Positions 9,895 to 21,213 of a DNA stretch of 64,000 nucleotides are shown here, one piece after another. The number at the start of each line of letters is the position of its first letter. The first letter of the stretch is position 1. The notes under the pieces were generated by a model. The model made no database searches. It was not told the origin of the DNA and saw only the letters and a list, made by a program, of their open reading frames with translations. The translations under genes and the position numbers were made by a program. The DNA comes from Reticulitermes speratus (Eukaryota; Arthropoda; Insecta; Blattodea; Rhinotermitidae): the NCBI GenBank assembly GCA_021186555.1, contig JAJKFL010000003.1, positions 53,109,130-53,173,129 of the forward strand, written 5' to 3'.

Positions 9895-11625
9895 GGTGTG
9901 CTGTCTGTGAGGTGAAGTGTGTGTCGGTGTGCTGTCTGTGAGGTTGAGGTGGTTGTGTCGGTGTGCTGTCTGTGAGGTGAAGTGTGTGTCGGTGTGCTGT
10001 CTGTGAGGTGAAGTGTGTGTCGGTGTGCTGTCTGTGAGGTGAAGTGTGTGTCGGTGTGCTGTCTGTGAGGTGAAGTGTGTGTCGGTGTGCTGTCTGTGAG
10101 GTGAAGTGTGTGTCGGTGTGCTGTCTGTGAGGTGAAGTGTGTGTCGGTGTGCTGTCTGTGAGGTGAAGTGTGTGTCGGTGTGCTGTCTGTGAGGTGAAGT
10201 GTGTGTCGGTTGCTGTCTGTGAGGTGAAGTGTGTGTCGGTTGCTGTCTGTGAGGTGAAGTGTGTGTCGGTTGCTGTCTGTGAGGTGAAGTGTGTGTCGGT
10301 ATGCTGTCTGTGAGGTGAAGTGTGTGTCGGTGTGCTGTCTGTGAGGTGAAGTGTGTGTCGGTATGCTGTCTGTGAGGTGATGTGTGTGTCGGTATGCTGT
10401 CTGTGAGGTGGAAGTGTCGTGTGTCGGTGGTGCTGTGCTGTGAGGTGAAGTGTGTGTCGGTATGCTGTCTGTGAGGTGAAGTGTGTGTCGGTGTGCTGTC
10501 TGTGAGGTGAAGTGTGTGTCGGTATGCTGTCTGTGAGGTGAAGTGTGTGTCGGTGTGCTGTCTGTGAGGTGAAGTGTGTGTCGGTGTGCTGTCTGTGAGG
10601 TGAAGTGTGTGTCGGTGTGCTGTCTGTGAGGTGAAGTGTGTGTCGGTGTGCTGTCTGTGAGGTGAAGTGTGTGTCGGTGTGCTGTCTGTGAGGTGAAGTG
10701 TGTGTCGGTTGCTGTCTGTGAGGTGAAGTGTGTGTCGGTGTGCTGTCTGTGAGGTGAAGTGTGTGTCGGTGTGCTGTCTGTGAGGTGAAGTGTGTGTCGG
10801 TGTGCTGTCTGTGAGGTGAAGTGTGTGTCGGTGTGCTGTCTGTGAGGTGAAGTGTGTGTCGGTGTGCTGTCTGTGAGGTGAAGTGTGTGTCGGTGTGCTG
10901 TCTGTGAGGTGAAGTGTGTGTCGGTGTGCTGTCTGTGAGGTGAAGTGTGTGTCGGTGTGCTGTCTGTGAGGTGAAGTGTGTGTCGGTGTGCTGTCTGTGA
11001 GGTGAAGTGTGTGTCGGTGTGCTGTCTGTGAGGTGAAGTGTGTGTCGGTGTGCTGTCTGTGAGGTGAAGTGTGTGTCGGTGTGCTGTCTGTGAGGTGAAG
11101 TGTGTGTCGGTGTGCTGTCTGTGAGGTGAAGTGTGTGTCGGTGTGCTGTCTGTGAGGTGAAGTGTGTGTCGGTGTGCTGTCTGTGAGGTGAAGTGTGTGT
11201 CGGTGTGCTGTCTGTGAGGTGAAGTGTGTGTCGGTGTGCTGTCTGTGAGGTGAAGTGTGTGTCGGTGTGCTGTCTGTGAGGTGAAGTGTGTGTCGGTGTG
11301 CTGTCTGTGAGGTGAAGTGTGTGTCGGTGTGCTGTCTGTGAGGTGAAGTGTGTGTCGGTGTGCTGTCTGTGAGGTGAAGTGTGTGTCGGTGTGCTGTCTG
11401 TGAGGTGAAGTGTGTGTCGGTGTGCTGTCTGTGAGGTGAAGTGTGTGTCGGTGTGCTGTCTGTGAGGTGAAGTGTGTGTCGGTGTGCTGTCTGTGAGGTG
11501 AAGTGTGTGTCGGTGTGCTGTCTGTGAGGTGAAGTGTGTGTCGGTGTGCTGTCTGTGAGGTGAAGTGTGTGTCGGTGTGCTGTCTGTGAGGTGAAGTGTG
11601 TGTCGGTGTGCTGTCTGTGAGATGC
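9895..11625. repeat. Tandem array, 31-bp unit, about 56 copies
   Basis: The unit reads GTGTGCTGTCTGTGAGGTGA + AGTGTGTGTCG. Long runs of identical units (10550-11620) point to recent homogenisation. The left part carries TGCTG (minus one) and ATGCTG variants and a damaged unit at 10410-10442. Confidence 0.96.
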
Positions 11626-11672
11626 TTACGCTGGTCTAAATTACCCGACTATATATATATATATATATATAT

Positions 11673-11857
11673 ACACACAGTACAACACGGATAAGAAGTC
11701 CCCGCATAAGAAGTTTTCCCCTGTAAGAAGTCTGATTTTTAAAGTCCCGAAGTCCTATTGCTTTTAATAAGCTTCCCTCTTAATAAGTCTTCCCGCTTAA
11801 GAAGTCCCTAATCCTCCGGTCCTTTGAAAGACTTCTTAACAGGGTTCTACTGTGTGT
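11673..11857. mobile_element. pogo/Tigger-like MITE inside a (TA)n tract
   Basis: Left end CAGTACAACACGGATAAGAA and right end, reversed, CAGTAGAACCCTGTTAAGAA are inverted repeats of the pogo/Tigger type. (TA)n tracts flank both sides (11650-11672 and 11859-11889), consistent with insertion into a TA microsatellite. No transposase. Confidence 0.75.
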
Positions 11858-12220
11858 ATATATATATATAATATATATATATATATATACTACACCTGTA
11901 AACTGGGAAATTGTCACGTTTGTTCATGTTTACTATACAGAGTTGGTGCTGATGGCCAGGGGACGGGTGAAATAGGGTGCGTTAATTACAAGCTGTTTGT
12001 CATTCGAACCCCTGTACCGCTGTGTTCGCATTCAATTTCACATCTCAGCCTCACCGCCCACCCATTCTTGCTGAAGTTGCCGTAGTGATGTGTAAAATAT
12101 GAACATATTGCTAGCATACAGAAATCTTCCTACTGCAGTTCATCTAACGAACACGAATTCGCTTTGCCTGACCTTCGCATTGTGATTCTACTTAATTATA
12201 GCATTTGAGTTGTATTCAGG

Positions 12221-12445
12221 AGCTGGATAGCTCTGTCAGTATAGTGACTATGTTACGGGTTGCACGACCGAGGGATCGTGATTCGATTCCCAGCAGGTGC
12301 AAGAGATTTGTTTTTTATTTTCTCGAAAATATCTAGACCGAATTTGGGCCCGTGCAGCCTCATGTGCAGTGAGCGGGGGGAAGGGACTGTTTGTCCGGAG
12401 ATAAAGCGGCCTGGGCGTGAAGTTGACCACTCACCTCCACCGAAC
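12221..12445 (+). mobile_element. SINE-B copy
   Basis: Head AGCTGGATAGCTCTGTCAGT (A box) and GTGATTCGATTCCCAGC (B box); body with TATCTAGACCGAATTTGGGCC, GATAAAGCGGCCTGGGCG and GTTGACCACTCACC. The 3-prime end stops before the usual TTTACC tail. Confidence 0.85.
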
Positions 12446-12780
12446 GTGTTGGGAAGAAAGTTTATTTTGTAAATTTAGTAACCAAAAATGTTTGTTTCTG
12501 CCCTTCCTGAGTTATTTTCTTGCCCTAAATGTAAGGAACCTCCAGTATCCCCTAATATGAACCACCCCATATTAGATGCCGATTTCTGTTATTACGTAAA
12601 ATTCCAGTTTATCTCCATAGTGAATTAAATTCATGAAATGATAACTGTTAGGCTTGATGTCGGACACCTGAGCTTGAAAATTCACCAAAAGGTGTTTCAT
12701 TATTGCTATCTGTGTCATCGCTGTAGCAAAAAAGAAAAAAAACAAACACTACCTCACATTAAGAGTTTCGTAAGCAAACT
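12446..12780. other. No recognisable feature
   Basis: Unique-looking AT-rich sequence with an A run at 12728-12741. Confidence 0.4.
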
Positions 12781-12986
12781 TCAGCGGCCATTTCTCACCC
12801 AAGTCTCCTGATTGACTGCTAGGTGGCTCTGGCAGTCATATCAGGATGAGTAGAACTTGTGCAGTCAGTGGACTGGTCACTCACTACAGAATGCACACCT
12901 CCAGACCAAGAAACCTCTGAAAGGAGGCCCTATGCTCCGCAAGGAGCGACAGGAAGTAACTAAACTAACTAACTAACTAACTAACC
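12781..12986 (+). mobile_element. SINE-D 3-prime fragment with (AACT)n tail
   Basis: CAGCGGCCATTTCTCACCCA and AGTCATATCAGGATGAGTAG match the 3-prime half of SINE-D at 50005-50060. The end reads GGAGGCCCTATGCTCCGCAA and runs into AACTAACTAACTAACTAACT. 5-prime truncated, as LINE-driven copies often are. Confidence 0.75.
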
Positions 12987-13030
12987 CCACATTAGGCGAT
13001 TTTACCCTATAGTCTTGTAGAAGAGGGGGG

Positions 13031-13334
13031 CACGCGGTGGCGCAGTTGGTTGAGGCACTGCGCTGCTAGCCGGGTTCGATTCCCGATGGTGTCATTGTAA
13101 TTTTTCATTGACATAATCGTTTCGGTCGCACTATGGCCCTGGGGTCGACTCAGCCTCTAACAGAAATGAGTACCAGGAACATTTCCTGGCGGATAAAGGC
13201 GGCCGGTGCGTAGGGCTGACAACCTTACCAAATTCATGTGCCGATTATCTAGAAATCTGGGAGCCTCAACCTCCTGGAACCCTCAGGACCTATACAGGCC
13301 TGTAATGGGATTGCTTTACCTTTACCTTTTTACC
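13031..13334 (+). mobile_element. SINE-A copy
   Basis: Head CACGCGGTGGCGCAGTTGG (the CTGCTAGCCGGGTTCGATTC region is slightly deleted before the B box), the standard SINE-A body, and a tail TTGCTTTACC-TTTACC-TTTTTACC. A short G run precedes the head, as in the copy at 2011. Confidence 0.92.
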
Positions 13335-13729
13335 TAGTCTCGTAGAAGTGTACTGACGTTTCGGAGGAACCTGCTGCCCCCCGTAATCACTCATGTATCC
13401 TGATATTCGCAGCAGGCTTCTCTGAGACGTCGGTACCAGAGTACCGACGCCACATCCTACAATACATCTCCCTTCATACCATCCTGAGAACCTCACTTTC
13501 CGCGTTATATAATGCGTTTAAGGTTTAGTTTCAGAAGTTCAACATCGCTTTGTGATAACTTTAATTGCATTCTTGGTGTCATGTCGAAAGTCGTATTTGA
13601 AAGTTATTTAATGTCGGTTGATGAGATAAGTTTTATCCATGCAGTGTTTTTGGTTAAAAGTTGCGATGAGAGGAATACTATGCCTTTGAGCATCTTTGTA
13701 AAGCCGTCACTAAATAGAGATGTGTGTGG
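13335..13729. other. No recognisable feature
   Basis: GACGTTTCGGAGGAACCTGC near 13350 resembles the reversed GAAAC side of an RZ motif, but the partner half is missing. Otherwise unassigned. Confidence 0.35.
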
Positions 13730-13734
13730 TTAGC

Positions 13735-13895
13735 ATCAGGCTCTGGCTGCTGTACCCCGAGGGAAAGGGTCCTCCTGTACCCGTTGAGTAGGAGGTTAGG
13801 TGGACCCTATAACCATTCTGCGAGTTTTGGAGAAGGGAAAAATTTTCTCATTCCTGCGGGCAATAGAACCAGGATTTATCGGTCTTCTCACTCTT
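13735..13895 (-). mobile_element. SINE-B fragment, reverse strand
   Basis: CTCTGGCTGCTGTACCCCGA, GGACCCTATAACCATTCTGC and CTGCGGGCAATAGAACCAGG follow the reversed SINE-B order. The 3-prime end is missing and the B box is decayed. Confidence 0.6.
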
Positions 13896-14167
13896 ATCCT
13901 AATCAATATATCGATACATTATCCCTGTTCAAGGCTTAGTGGCTGCTGCATTTTTAAAAGCGAAAGAATTTGATTCAGCGGAGAGGGGGAGAAAAAGAGG
14001 TTTGAAAAGTGGGTTTTGTCTGCCATCAAGAAACCTGAACATTTAAGAGGCTGGTACAGTTATGTGTAAAGACTGCATCTCCACACTCTGACAGAATCGT
14101 ATCTGAAGTTCTCTTTACAAAAGAAAGATTTTGACATTTTTGTGTGTATGGCAACTTGTATATCCCA

Positions 14168-14775
14168 CAGTATTACCACCGCGCATTTTCTAATCAAATA
14201 ATAAAACCAACTAATGCACTATATTGACCACTTTTATTATGGCCTATTTCCCCTCACCCTACACGTGTTTCGGAACTTTAAAGTTCCATCCTCAGGGGGT
14301 TTGTCGTGTGCTACCAATTATTCACATATTAAAACAAATACACAATATGTACAATAGTCTCCCTACACACACAGCCTTGAAAACATAGCACAGTAGCATC
14401 ACAACACACAAGAAATGGAACAAGGAGTTCTAGAAATTACGCCAGTAGTTCCGTAAACAAACAGTGAATATTACGGATAGTTCTCAATTTTTTAAAACAG
14501 GTTTTAAATATACATTTACGTGAGATTGTAAGATTCTAACAGACTACCGTACATATCGTACAATTTTAAAAGGGTTCTGAATATTCATTAACCTATGGTT
14601 TTAAGACTTTAACAGACTATTGTACATATTGTGTATTTGTTTTGATATGTGAATAATTGGTAGCACACGACAAACCCCTGAGGATGGAAATTTAAAGTTC
14701 CGAAACACGTGTAGGGTGAGGGGAAATAGGCCATAATAAAAGTGGTCAATATAGTGCATTCGTTGGTTTTATTAT
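14168..14775 (+). mobile_element. RZ-1: complete inverted-arm element with 12-bp target duplication
   Basis: The direct repeat TTGTATATCCCA flanks the element (14156-14167 and 14776-14787). Long inverted arms carry the RNA-like motif in opposite orientation at 14257-14299 (minus) and 14675-14716 (plus). Plus copy: CCC, CTGAGGAT, GGAA ... TTCC, GAAACACGTGT, AGGG. In the minus copy the inner stem is the perfect palindrome GGAACTTTAAAGTTCC. Termini read AACCAACTAATGCACTAT and its complement. The interior (about 14345-14640) has no open frame. The long duplication argues for reverse-transcribed insertion; a Penelope-like or retrozyme-like origin is inference. Confidence 0.8.
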
Positions 14776-14787
14776 TTGTATATCCCA

Positions 14788-15373
14788 TTTCACTTCAATA
14801 ATTCCTGTTGGTGCCGGCTTGTTTTACTGGCTTTGTGTCACGAAACCAAAACTTCTTACGGTACAAGCAAGAATATCCATTTTATTTTTGCCCGAGACAT
14901 GGTTGCGTTATTTCGTAACTTACAAATGTATAGCGGCAAATGTTTTGAAGAAGGAATAACACACTCTGGTTAAGAAATTGAAGTTTAGTCGTGTAATTAA
15001 AAGGAAAGTCATAAATTAGGATTTGAATCGTATCCAAAAGCATTACTGCAGTACCCATTTATAAAGTATATTGGGAAACGTGGAACTTAAAAGGCGAGAG
15101 AGAGAGAATGGATACGAAGTTTGAGAAGCATTGGGGGAAACCAAGAAGTGTTACGTTTAGAAATTACATGTTTTGGGACAAAACTGAAACATTTCTTGTA
15201 TGAAGTGAGAATCGACTGCACTGGTTTGATTAAGTAAAATAGAGTGGCTAAAATGAGTGTACCGAGATGAACATTACATTGAAAATTTGAAGGAAAGAGA
15301 CATAATGGACGTGATGGTTCAGAGCGATACTAAAAGACATCAGGAGCAAAGGAAAGAGCTGACAAAAATCAGC
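14788..15373. other. No recognisable feature
   Basis: AT-rich, no family recognised. A small GA-rich run lies near 15095. Confidence 0.4.
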
Positions 15374-15890
15374 AAGACAAGCAATGTACGTATAAACGTA
15401 ATAACGAGGCGCGTTCGCGTAACGATTGTTGCCGTGGAAATTCAATAAGTATTACATATTCTGAGTATGTGTCTGTAGCCTTAGTTATCCAGCATGCGAA
15501 GCGCATGCGCCGTATTATATTGTCATCTGTGGCGTGTCTGGCTGTACCATATTTTTCCACATTATCTCATAAACGGCACGATTTTCGGAAAAAAGTTATT
15601 GAACATAAAATGTGTGTTTTAGTTTTCTCTACAACATTTGTCTGAAACATTTCTCATTCTAAGAAGAATTCAGCGAGATATTATCATAATTGTACATAGG
15701 TCTTCATGTAAAGTACCTGTTACTCTTGTTAGATTTGAATGAAACTTGAATTTTCTCGATAGATTTTCGAAAAATATTCAAATACCTAATTTCATGAAAA
15801 TCAGTCCAGTGGGAGCCGAGTTGTTCCATGCGGACGAAAGGATATACATGAGGAAGGTTTAGTCGCTTTTCGCAAAATTGCGAAAAGCGA
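15374..15890 (-). mobile_element. G-family element, reverse strand
   Basis: Reverse-complement counterpart of 22119-22630, with ATGAGATAATG, ATCATAATTGTACATAGGTC and TTTCTCGATAGATTTTCGAAA. At its right end is a perfect hairpin, GTCGCTTTTCGCAA-AA-TTGCGAAAAGCGAC. Its left end, AGACAAGCAATGTACGTATA, is the terminus that became the 42-bp satellite at 22617. No open frame and no recognised class. Confidence 0.8.
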
Positions 15891-16294
15891 CTAAAAAAAA
15901 CTGACAGGGAAGTCTCACACACACACACACGATGCAAGCGCGCACGCACAGACACACACTGTCTGCCTTATACAATATAATATCCATGATGTGAATACAT
16001 GAGTGAATTATTCACACTTGCCGGGTTTGTATCTGTGGGGTACGCACTACTGGCGAGGAAACGATGCTTGGTTGTGGTTTACGAAGTAAAGAAAGAACAC
16101 ATGCGTAGACGGCGATGCTTCGTCCATCAATGACCTAGTATGAGTGACTGAAATATTTGACGGATTTTCATAAAATTTTGTATAGGGGGCCATTAAAAAA
16201 ATTTGTCGACCAAGGATGAGTTTCGGGGAAAATTGGTTCTATGAGAGTCATAGTTCACTTAAGGGCGAAATTGCGGATAGAAATTATATCCGTA

Positions 16295-16337
<43 letters not shown>

Positions 16338-16729
16338 CTGACATGGGTGAAATTCGGTATAGATATCCACATAATGTCATTGAGCATGTGTGAGTTGTGT
16401 GAAAATCGTTGCAGTGGAAGCCATTGCTTATTTGTAGAGGTAAATGAAAATTTGCCCGCATTTTCTATACTTCTTACGTGATTTGGATACAATACATTAC
16501 GAGAGGATGACCACAAAAATTTAGTGAGCAATTGTAAGTTTTGTGAAAATAAGTGAAGTGAAATTCATAATTTACTTGTGGCCGTAAATTAATTTCCGTT
16601 CGTACTTTTCCGTTTGCCTTACTGAGTGCATGCATTTTATCGCGTTCATGTCAACTGTACGTGCTTTGGCTGCGGACTTTCATGTCATATCTTTACTTTC
16701 GTGACGTGGACTTTCAGCCTGATTTTCTA
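15891..16729. other. Unassigned with two microsatellites
   Basis: CACACACACACAC at 15917-15930 and a (TA)n tract at 16300-16334. The rest is AT-rich with no recognised family. Confidence 0.5.
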
Positions 16730-16810
16730 TCTTAACCCCTTAAAGGTCAGTGGTTACTTTTTTGCACCATCAGTTTTAACATTAAAGAAGTTCTGGCTTT
16801 TGGCTTGGTA
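16730..16810 (+). repeat. R-family terminus abutting the 114-bp array
   Basis: TTAACCCCTTAAAGGTCAGTGGTTAC, then CACCATCAGTTTTAACATTAA, leads directly into the first satellite unit. A related unexpanded copy lies at 30482-30640, and the same terminus, reversed, borders the second array at about 63395-63460. Confidence 0.6.
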
Positions 16811-18622
16811 TAGCATGTCTGTGTTTTGTGTGGATCTCAGAACAAACAGCGATTATTTCACTGTACAGCATTAACTGACTGGTTTGTATAAGTGAGACGG
16901 AGTGTGTTTACTGCGCGGTACGGACTGTATTTATGTGTTTTGTGTGGATCTCAGAACAAACAGCGATTATTTCACTGTACAGCATTAACTGACTGGTATG
17001 TATAACTGAGATGGAGTGTGTTTACTGCGCGGTACGGACTGTATTTATGTGTTTTGTGTGGATCTCAGAACAAACAGCGATTATTTCACTGTACAGCATT
17101 AACTGACTGGTTGTATAACTGAGAGGAGTGTGTTTACTGCGCGGTACGGACTGTATTTTGTGTTTTGTGTGGATCTCAGAACAAACAGCGATTATTTCAC
17201 TGTACACATTAACTGACTGGTTTGTATAACTGAGACGGAGTGTGTTTACTGCGCGGTACGGACTGTATTTATGTGTTTTGTGTGGATCTCAGAACAAACA
17301 GCGATTATTTCACTGTACAGCATTAACTGACTGGTTTGTATAACTGAGACGGAGTGTGTTTAACTGCGCGTTACGGACTGTATTTATGTGTTTTGTGTGG
17401 ATCTCAGAACAAACAGCGATTATTTCACTGTACACATTAACTGACTGGTTTGTATAACTGAGACGGAGTGTGTTTACTGCGCGGTACGGACTGTATTTAT
17501 GTGTTTTGTGTGGATCTCAGAACAAACAGCGATTATTTCACTGTACAGCATTAACTGACTGGTTTGTATAACTGAGACGGAGTGTGTTTACTGCGCGAAC
17601 GGACTGTATTTATGTGTTTTGTGTGGATCTCAGAACAACAGCGATTATTTCACTGTACAACATTAACTGATGTTTGTATAACTGAGACGGAGTGTGTTTA
17701 CTGCGCGTACGACTGTATTTATGTGTTTGTGTGGACTCAGAACAAACAGCGATTATTTCACTGTACAGCATTAAACTGATGGTTTGTATAACTGAGACGA
17801 GTGTGTTTACTGCGCGGTACGGACTGTATATGTGTTTTGTGTGATCTCAGAACAACAGCGATTATTTCACTGTACACATTACTGACTGTTTGTATAACTG
17901 AGATGGAGTGTGTTTACTGCGCGGTACGGACTGTATTTATGTGTTTTGTGTGGATCTCAGAACAAACAGCGATTATTTCACTGTACAGCATTAACTGACT
18001 GGTTTGTATAACTGAGACGGAGTGTGTTTACTGCGCGGTACGGACTGTATTTATGTGTTTTGTGTGGATCTCAGAACAAACAGCGATTATTTCACTGTAC
18101 AACATTAACTGACTGGTTTGTATAACTGAGACGGAGTGTGTTTACTGCGCGGTACGGACTGTATTTATGTGTTTTGTGTGGATCTCAGAACAAACAGCGA
18201 TTATTTCACTGTACAACATTAACTGACTGGTTTGTATAACTGAGACGGAGTGTGTTTACTGCGCGGTACGAACTGTATTTATGTGTTTTGTGTGGATCTC
18301 AGAACAAACAGCGATTATTTCACTGTACAGCATTAACTGACTGGTATGTAATAACTGAGATGGAGTGTGTTTACTGCGCGGTACGGACTGTATTTATGTG
18401 TTTTGTGTGGATCTCAGAACAAACAGCGATTATTTCACTGTACAGCATTAACTGACTGGTTTGTATAACTGAGACGTAGTGTGTTTACTGTGCGGTACGG
18501 GCTGTATTTATGTGTTTTGTGTGGATCTCAGAACAAACAGCGATTATTTCACTTTACAGCATTAACTGACTGGTTTGTATAACTGAGACAGAGTGTGTTT
18601 ACTGCGCGTTACGGACTGTAGA
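16811..18622 (+). repeat. 114-bp satellite array, about 16 copies
   Basis: The unit contains GTATTTATGTGTTTTGTGTG, ATCTCAGAACAAACAGCGAT, TATTTCACTGTACAGCATTA, ACTGACTGGTTTGTATAACT and GAGACGGAGTGTGTTTACTG, CGCGGTACGGACT. Units are nearly identical except about 17596-17893, where three successive units carry many single-base losses. The same satellite occurs inverted at 62695-63381. Confidence 0.97.
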
Positions 18623-18640
18623 CATATATAGTGGATTAGA

Positions 18641-18754
18641 CACCGTCAAACAAAAGTGGTATATATATTAGCCTATGTAAAAATTTATTACGTAATAAAT
18701 TATGTAGGCTAATAAAATATTAAAGCCAATATACATTAGTTTTGTTTGGCGGTG
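18641..18754. mobile_element. Palindromic MITE, 114 bp
   Basis: Ends CACCGTCAAACAAAAGTGG and, reversed, CACCGCCAAACAAAACTAA. The centre folds through ATTTATTACGTAATAAAT and TAGCCTA/TAGGCTA. ATTA occurs just outside both ends, a possible target duplication. No coding. Superfamily undetermined. Confidence 0.75.
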
Positions 18755-19080
18755 ATTAATTCATTCATTATTGCAATCAACACAACGGGATAACAAATAT
18801 AAAAAATGGAATCTAGTGTTTAAAGGGTTAAGGGGAGAATTAGGCGATCACCAAGGCGTCTGTGTGTGTGTTGATAGCATTTTTTGTGTCCTTTATTTTA
18901 GTATCGGACCCAAGAAACCCATTACGAAGTTTGCAATAGCATGCCACTGGGCAGGAGCTTCAGCCATATGAATCAGCATTGTTACACCCCTGTTTCTTTA
19001 AGGCTCCTTTAGTATTGTCCTCCCGTTTAAACCTAGCTATCTGTTTGTTTGTTACTTTCTTTCAGATTTACCCGACAAAA
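18755..19080. other. No recognisable feature
   Basis: Unique-looking sequence; a TTTAAAGGGTTAAGGGG-like run at 18820 may be an R-terminus scrap. Confidence 0.35.
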
Positions 19081-19086
19081 GTTGTA

Positions 19087-21213
19087 AATGTTACAGTTCT
19101 AACTGTATATGTTACAGTTAGAACTGTGTATGTTACAGTTAGAACTGTATATGTTACAGTTAGAACTGTATATGTTACAGTTAGAACCCGTCATCCGTTA
19201 AAACTCCAAGTCACTACGTAAAACTAGTTCCAACAAAGCCCTGTCGTCAATACTATTAAGTAGTTACTTCTAGAATTGACTGTCTACTGTTAGTAAAATT
19301 TAGTAATAACAGATAGGTTAGGTAACGTTAGGTTAGGATAGGTTAGGTTAGGTTAGGTTTGGTTACGTTAGGTTTGGTTAGGTTAGGTTAGGTTAGGTTA
19401 GGTTAGGTTAGGTTAGGTTAGGTTAGGTTAGTTTATGTTAGGTAAGATTAGGTTAGGTAAGGTGAGGTTAGGTTAGGTAAGATTAGGTAAGGTTAGGTAA
19501 GATTAGGTAAGGTTAGGTTAGATTAGGTTAGGTAAGGTGAGGTTAGGTTAGGTAATATTAGGTAAGGTTAGGTTAGATTAGATTAGGTTAGGTAAGGTGA
19601 GGTTAGGTTAGGTTAGGTTAGGTTAGGTAAGATTAGGTAAGGTTAGGTTAGATTAGGTTAGGTAAGGTGAGGTTAGGTTAGGTAAGGTTAGGTTAGGTTA
19701 GATAAGTTTAGATTAGGTTAGGTTAGGTAAGTTTAGGTTAGGTTAGGTAAGATTAGGTAAGGTTAGGTTAGATTAGGTTAGGTTAGATAAGGTGAGGTTA
19801 GATTAGGTAAGATTAGGTAAGGTTAGGTTAGATTAGGTTAGGTTAGGTTAGGTTTGGTTACGTTAGGTTTGTTGTTAGGTTAGGTTAGGTTAGGTTAGGT
19901 TAGTTTAGGTAAGTTAGGTTAGGTGTAGGTTAGGTTAGGTAGTTAGTTTATGTTAGGTTAAGATTAGGTTAGGTAAGGTGAGGTTAGGTTAGGCAAGATT
20001 AGGTAAGGTTAGGTTAGATTAGGTTAGGTAAGGTGAGGTTAGGTTAGGTAAGATTAGGTAAGGTTAGGTTAGATTAGGTTAGGTAAGGTGAGGTTAGGTT
20101 AGGTAAGATTAGGTAAGGTTATGTTAGATTAGATTAGGTTAGGTAAGGTGAGTTAGGTTAGGTAAGATTAGGTAAGGTAGGGTTAGGTTAGATTAGGTTA
20201 GGTAAGGTGAGGTTAGGTTAGGTAAGATTAGGTAAGGTTAGGTTAGATTAGGTTAGGTAAGGTGAGGTTAGGTTAGGTAAGATTAGGTAAGGTTAGGTTA
20301 GATTAGTGTTAGGTAAGAGTGAGGTTAGGTTAGGTTAAGATTAGGTAGGTATGGGTTAGGTTAGCTTATGTTAGATTATGTTAGGTTATGTTAGTTGTTA
20401 GGTTAGGTTAGGTAAGATTAGGTTAGGTTAGATTAGGTTAGGTAAGGTGAGGTTAGGTTAGGTAAGATTAGGTAAGGTAGGGTTAGGTTAGATTATGTTA
20501 GATTATGTTAGGTTATGTTACGTTAGGTTAGGTTAGGTAAGATTAGGTTAGGTTAGGTTAGATTAGGTTAGGTAAGGTGAGGTTAGGTTAGGTAAGATTA
20601 GGTAAGGTAGGGTTAGGTTAGATTATGTTAGATTATGTTAGGTTATGTTACGTTAGGTTAGGTTAGGTAAGATTAGGTTAGGTTAGGTTAGATTAGGTTA
20701 GGTAAGGTGAGGTTAGGTTAGGTAAGATTAGGTAAGGTAGGGTTAGGTTAGATTATGTTAGATTATGTTAGGTTATGTTACGTTAGGTTAGGTTAGGTAA
20801 GATTAGGTTAGGTTAGGTTAGATTAGGTTGTAGGTTAGGTGATGGTTAGGTTAGGTAAGAATTATGTAGGTTAGGGTTATGGTTACGTATTAGGTTAGGT
20901 AGATTATGTTAGGTTTTATTGTTAGGTAGGTTAGGTTAGGTAAAGTAATAGGTTAGGTAGTTAGGGTTAGGTTAGGTTAGTTTAGGTTAGTGTTAGGTTA
21001 GGTTAGGTTAGGTTAGGTTAGGTTAGGTTAGGTTAGGTTAGGTTAGGTTAGGTTAGGTTAGGTGTTAGGTTTAGGTTAGGTTAGGTTAGGTTAGTGTTTA
21101 AGGTTAGGTTAGGTTAGGTTAGGTTTAGGTATTAGGTTAGGCTACGTTGGAGCTAGTTTTACCTAGTAAGATCGGGTTTTAACGAATTTCGTGTTCTAAC
21201 TGTAACATATACA
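19087..21213. mobile_element. Inverted-repeat element enclosing the TTAGG block
   Basis: Left arm 19168-19233 reads GTTACAGTTAGAAC, then CGTTAAAACTCC and GTAAAACTAGTTCCAAC. The complement of the right arm (21146-21212) reads GTTACAGTTAGAAC, CGTTAAAACCC and GTAAAACTAGCTCCAAC in the same order. The left end has grown into 4-5 copies of a 21-bp palindromic unit (TGTTACAGTTAGAACTGTAT). The TTAGG repeats sit between the arms. No transposase. Superfamily unknown. Confidence 0.75.
19310..21142 (+). repeat. (TTAGG)n-type interstitial array, about 1.8 kb
   Basis: Pentamer GGTTA/TTAGG throughout, with variants GGTAA, GATTA, GGTGA, GGTTT, GATTATG and GTTACG. About 19440-20340 has a 55-bp higher-order period and 20391-20830 a 130-bp period (restarts CGTTAGGTTAGG at 20521, 20651, 20781). 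The purest TTAGG run is near 20995-21060. TTAGG is the ancestral insect telomere repeat, but this copy is internal and enclosed by inverted repeats. Confidence 0.95.

Noticed and set aside
19310..21142. True chromosome end
   Set aside because: Unique sequence and inverted arms lie on both sides, and the repeats are degenerate with higher-order periods.
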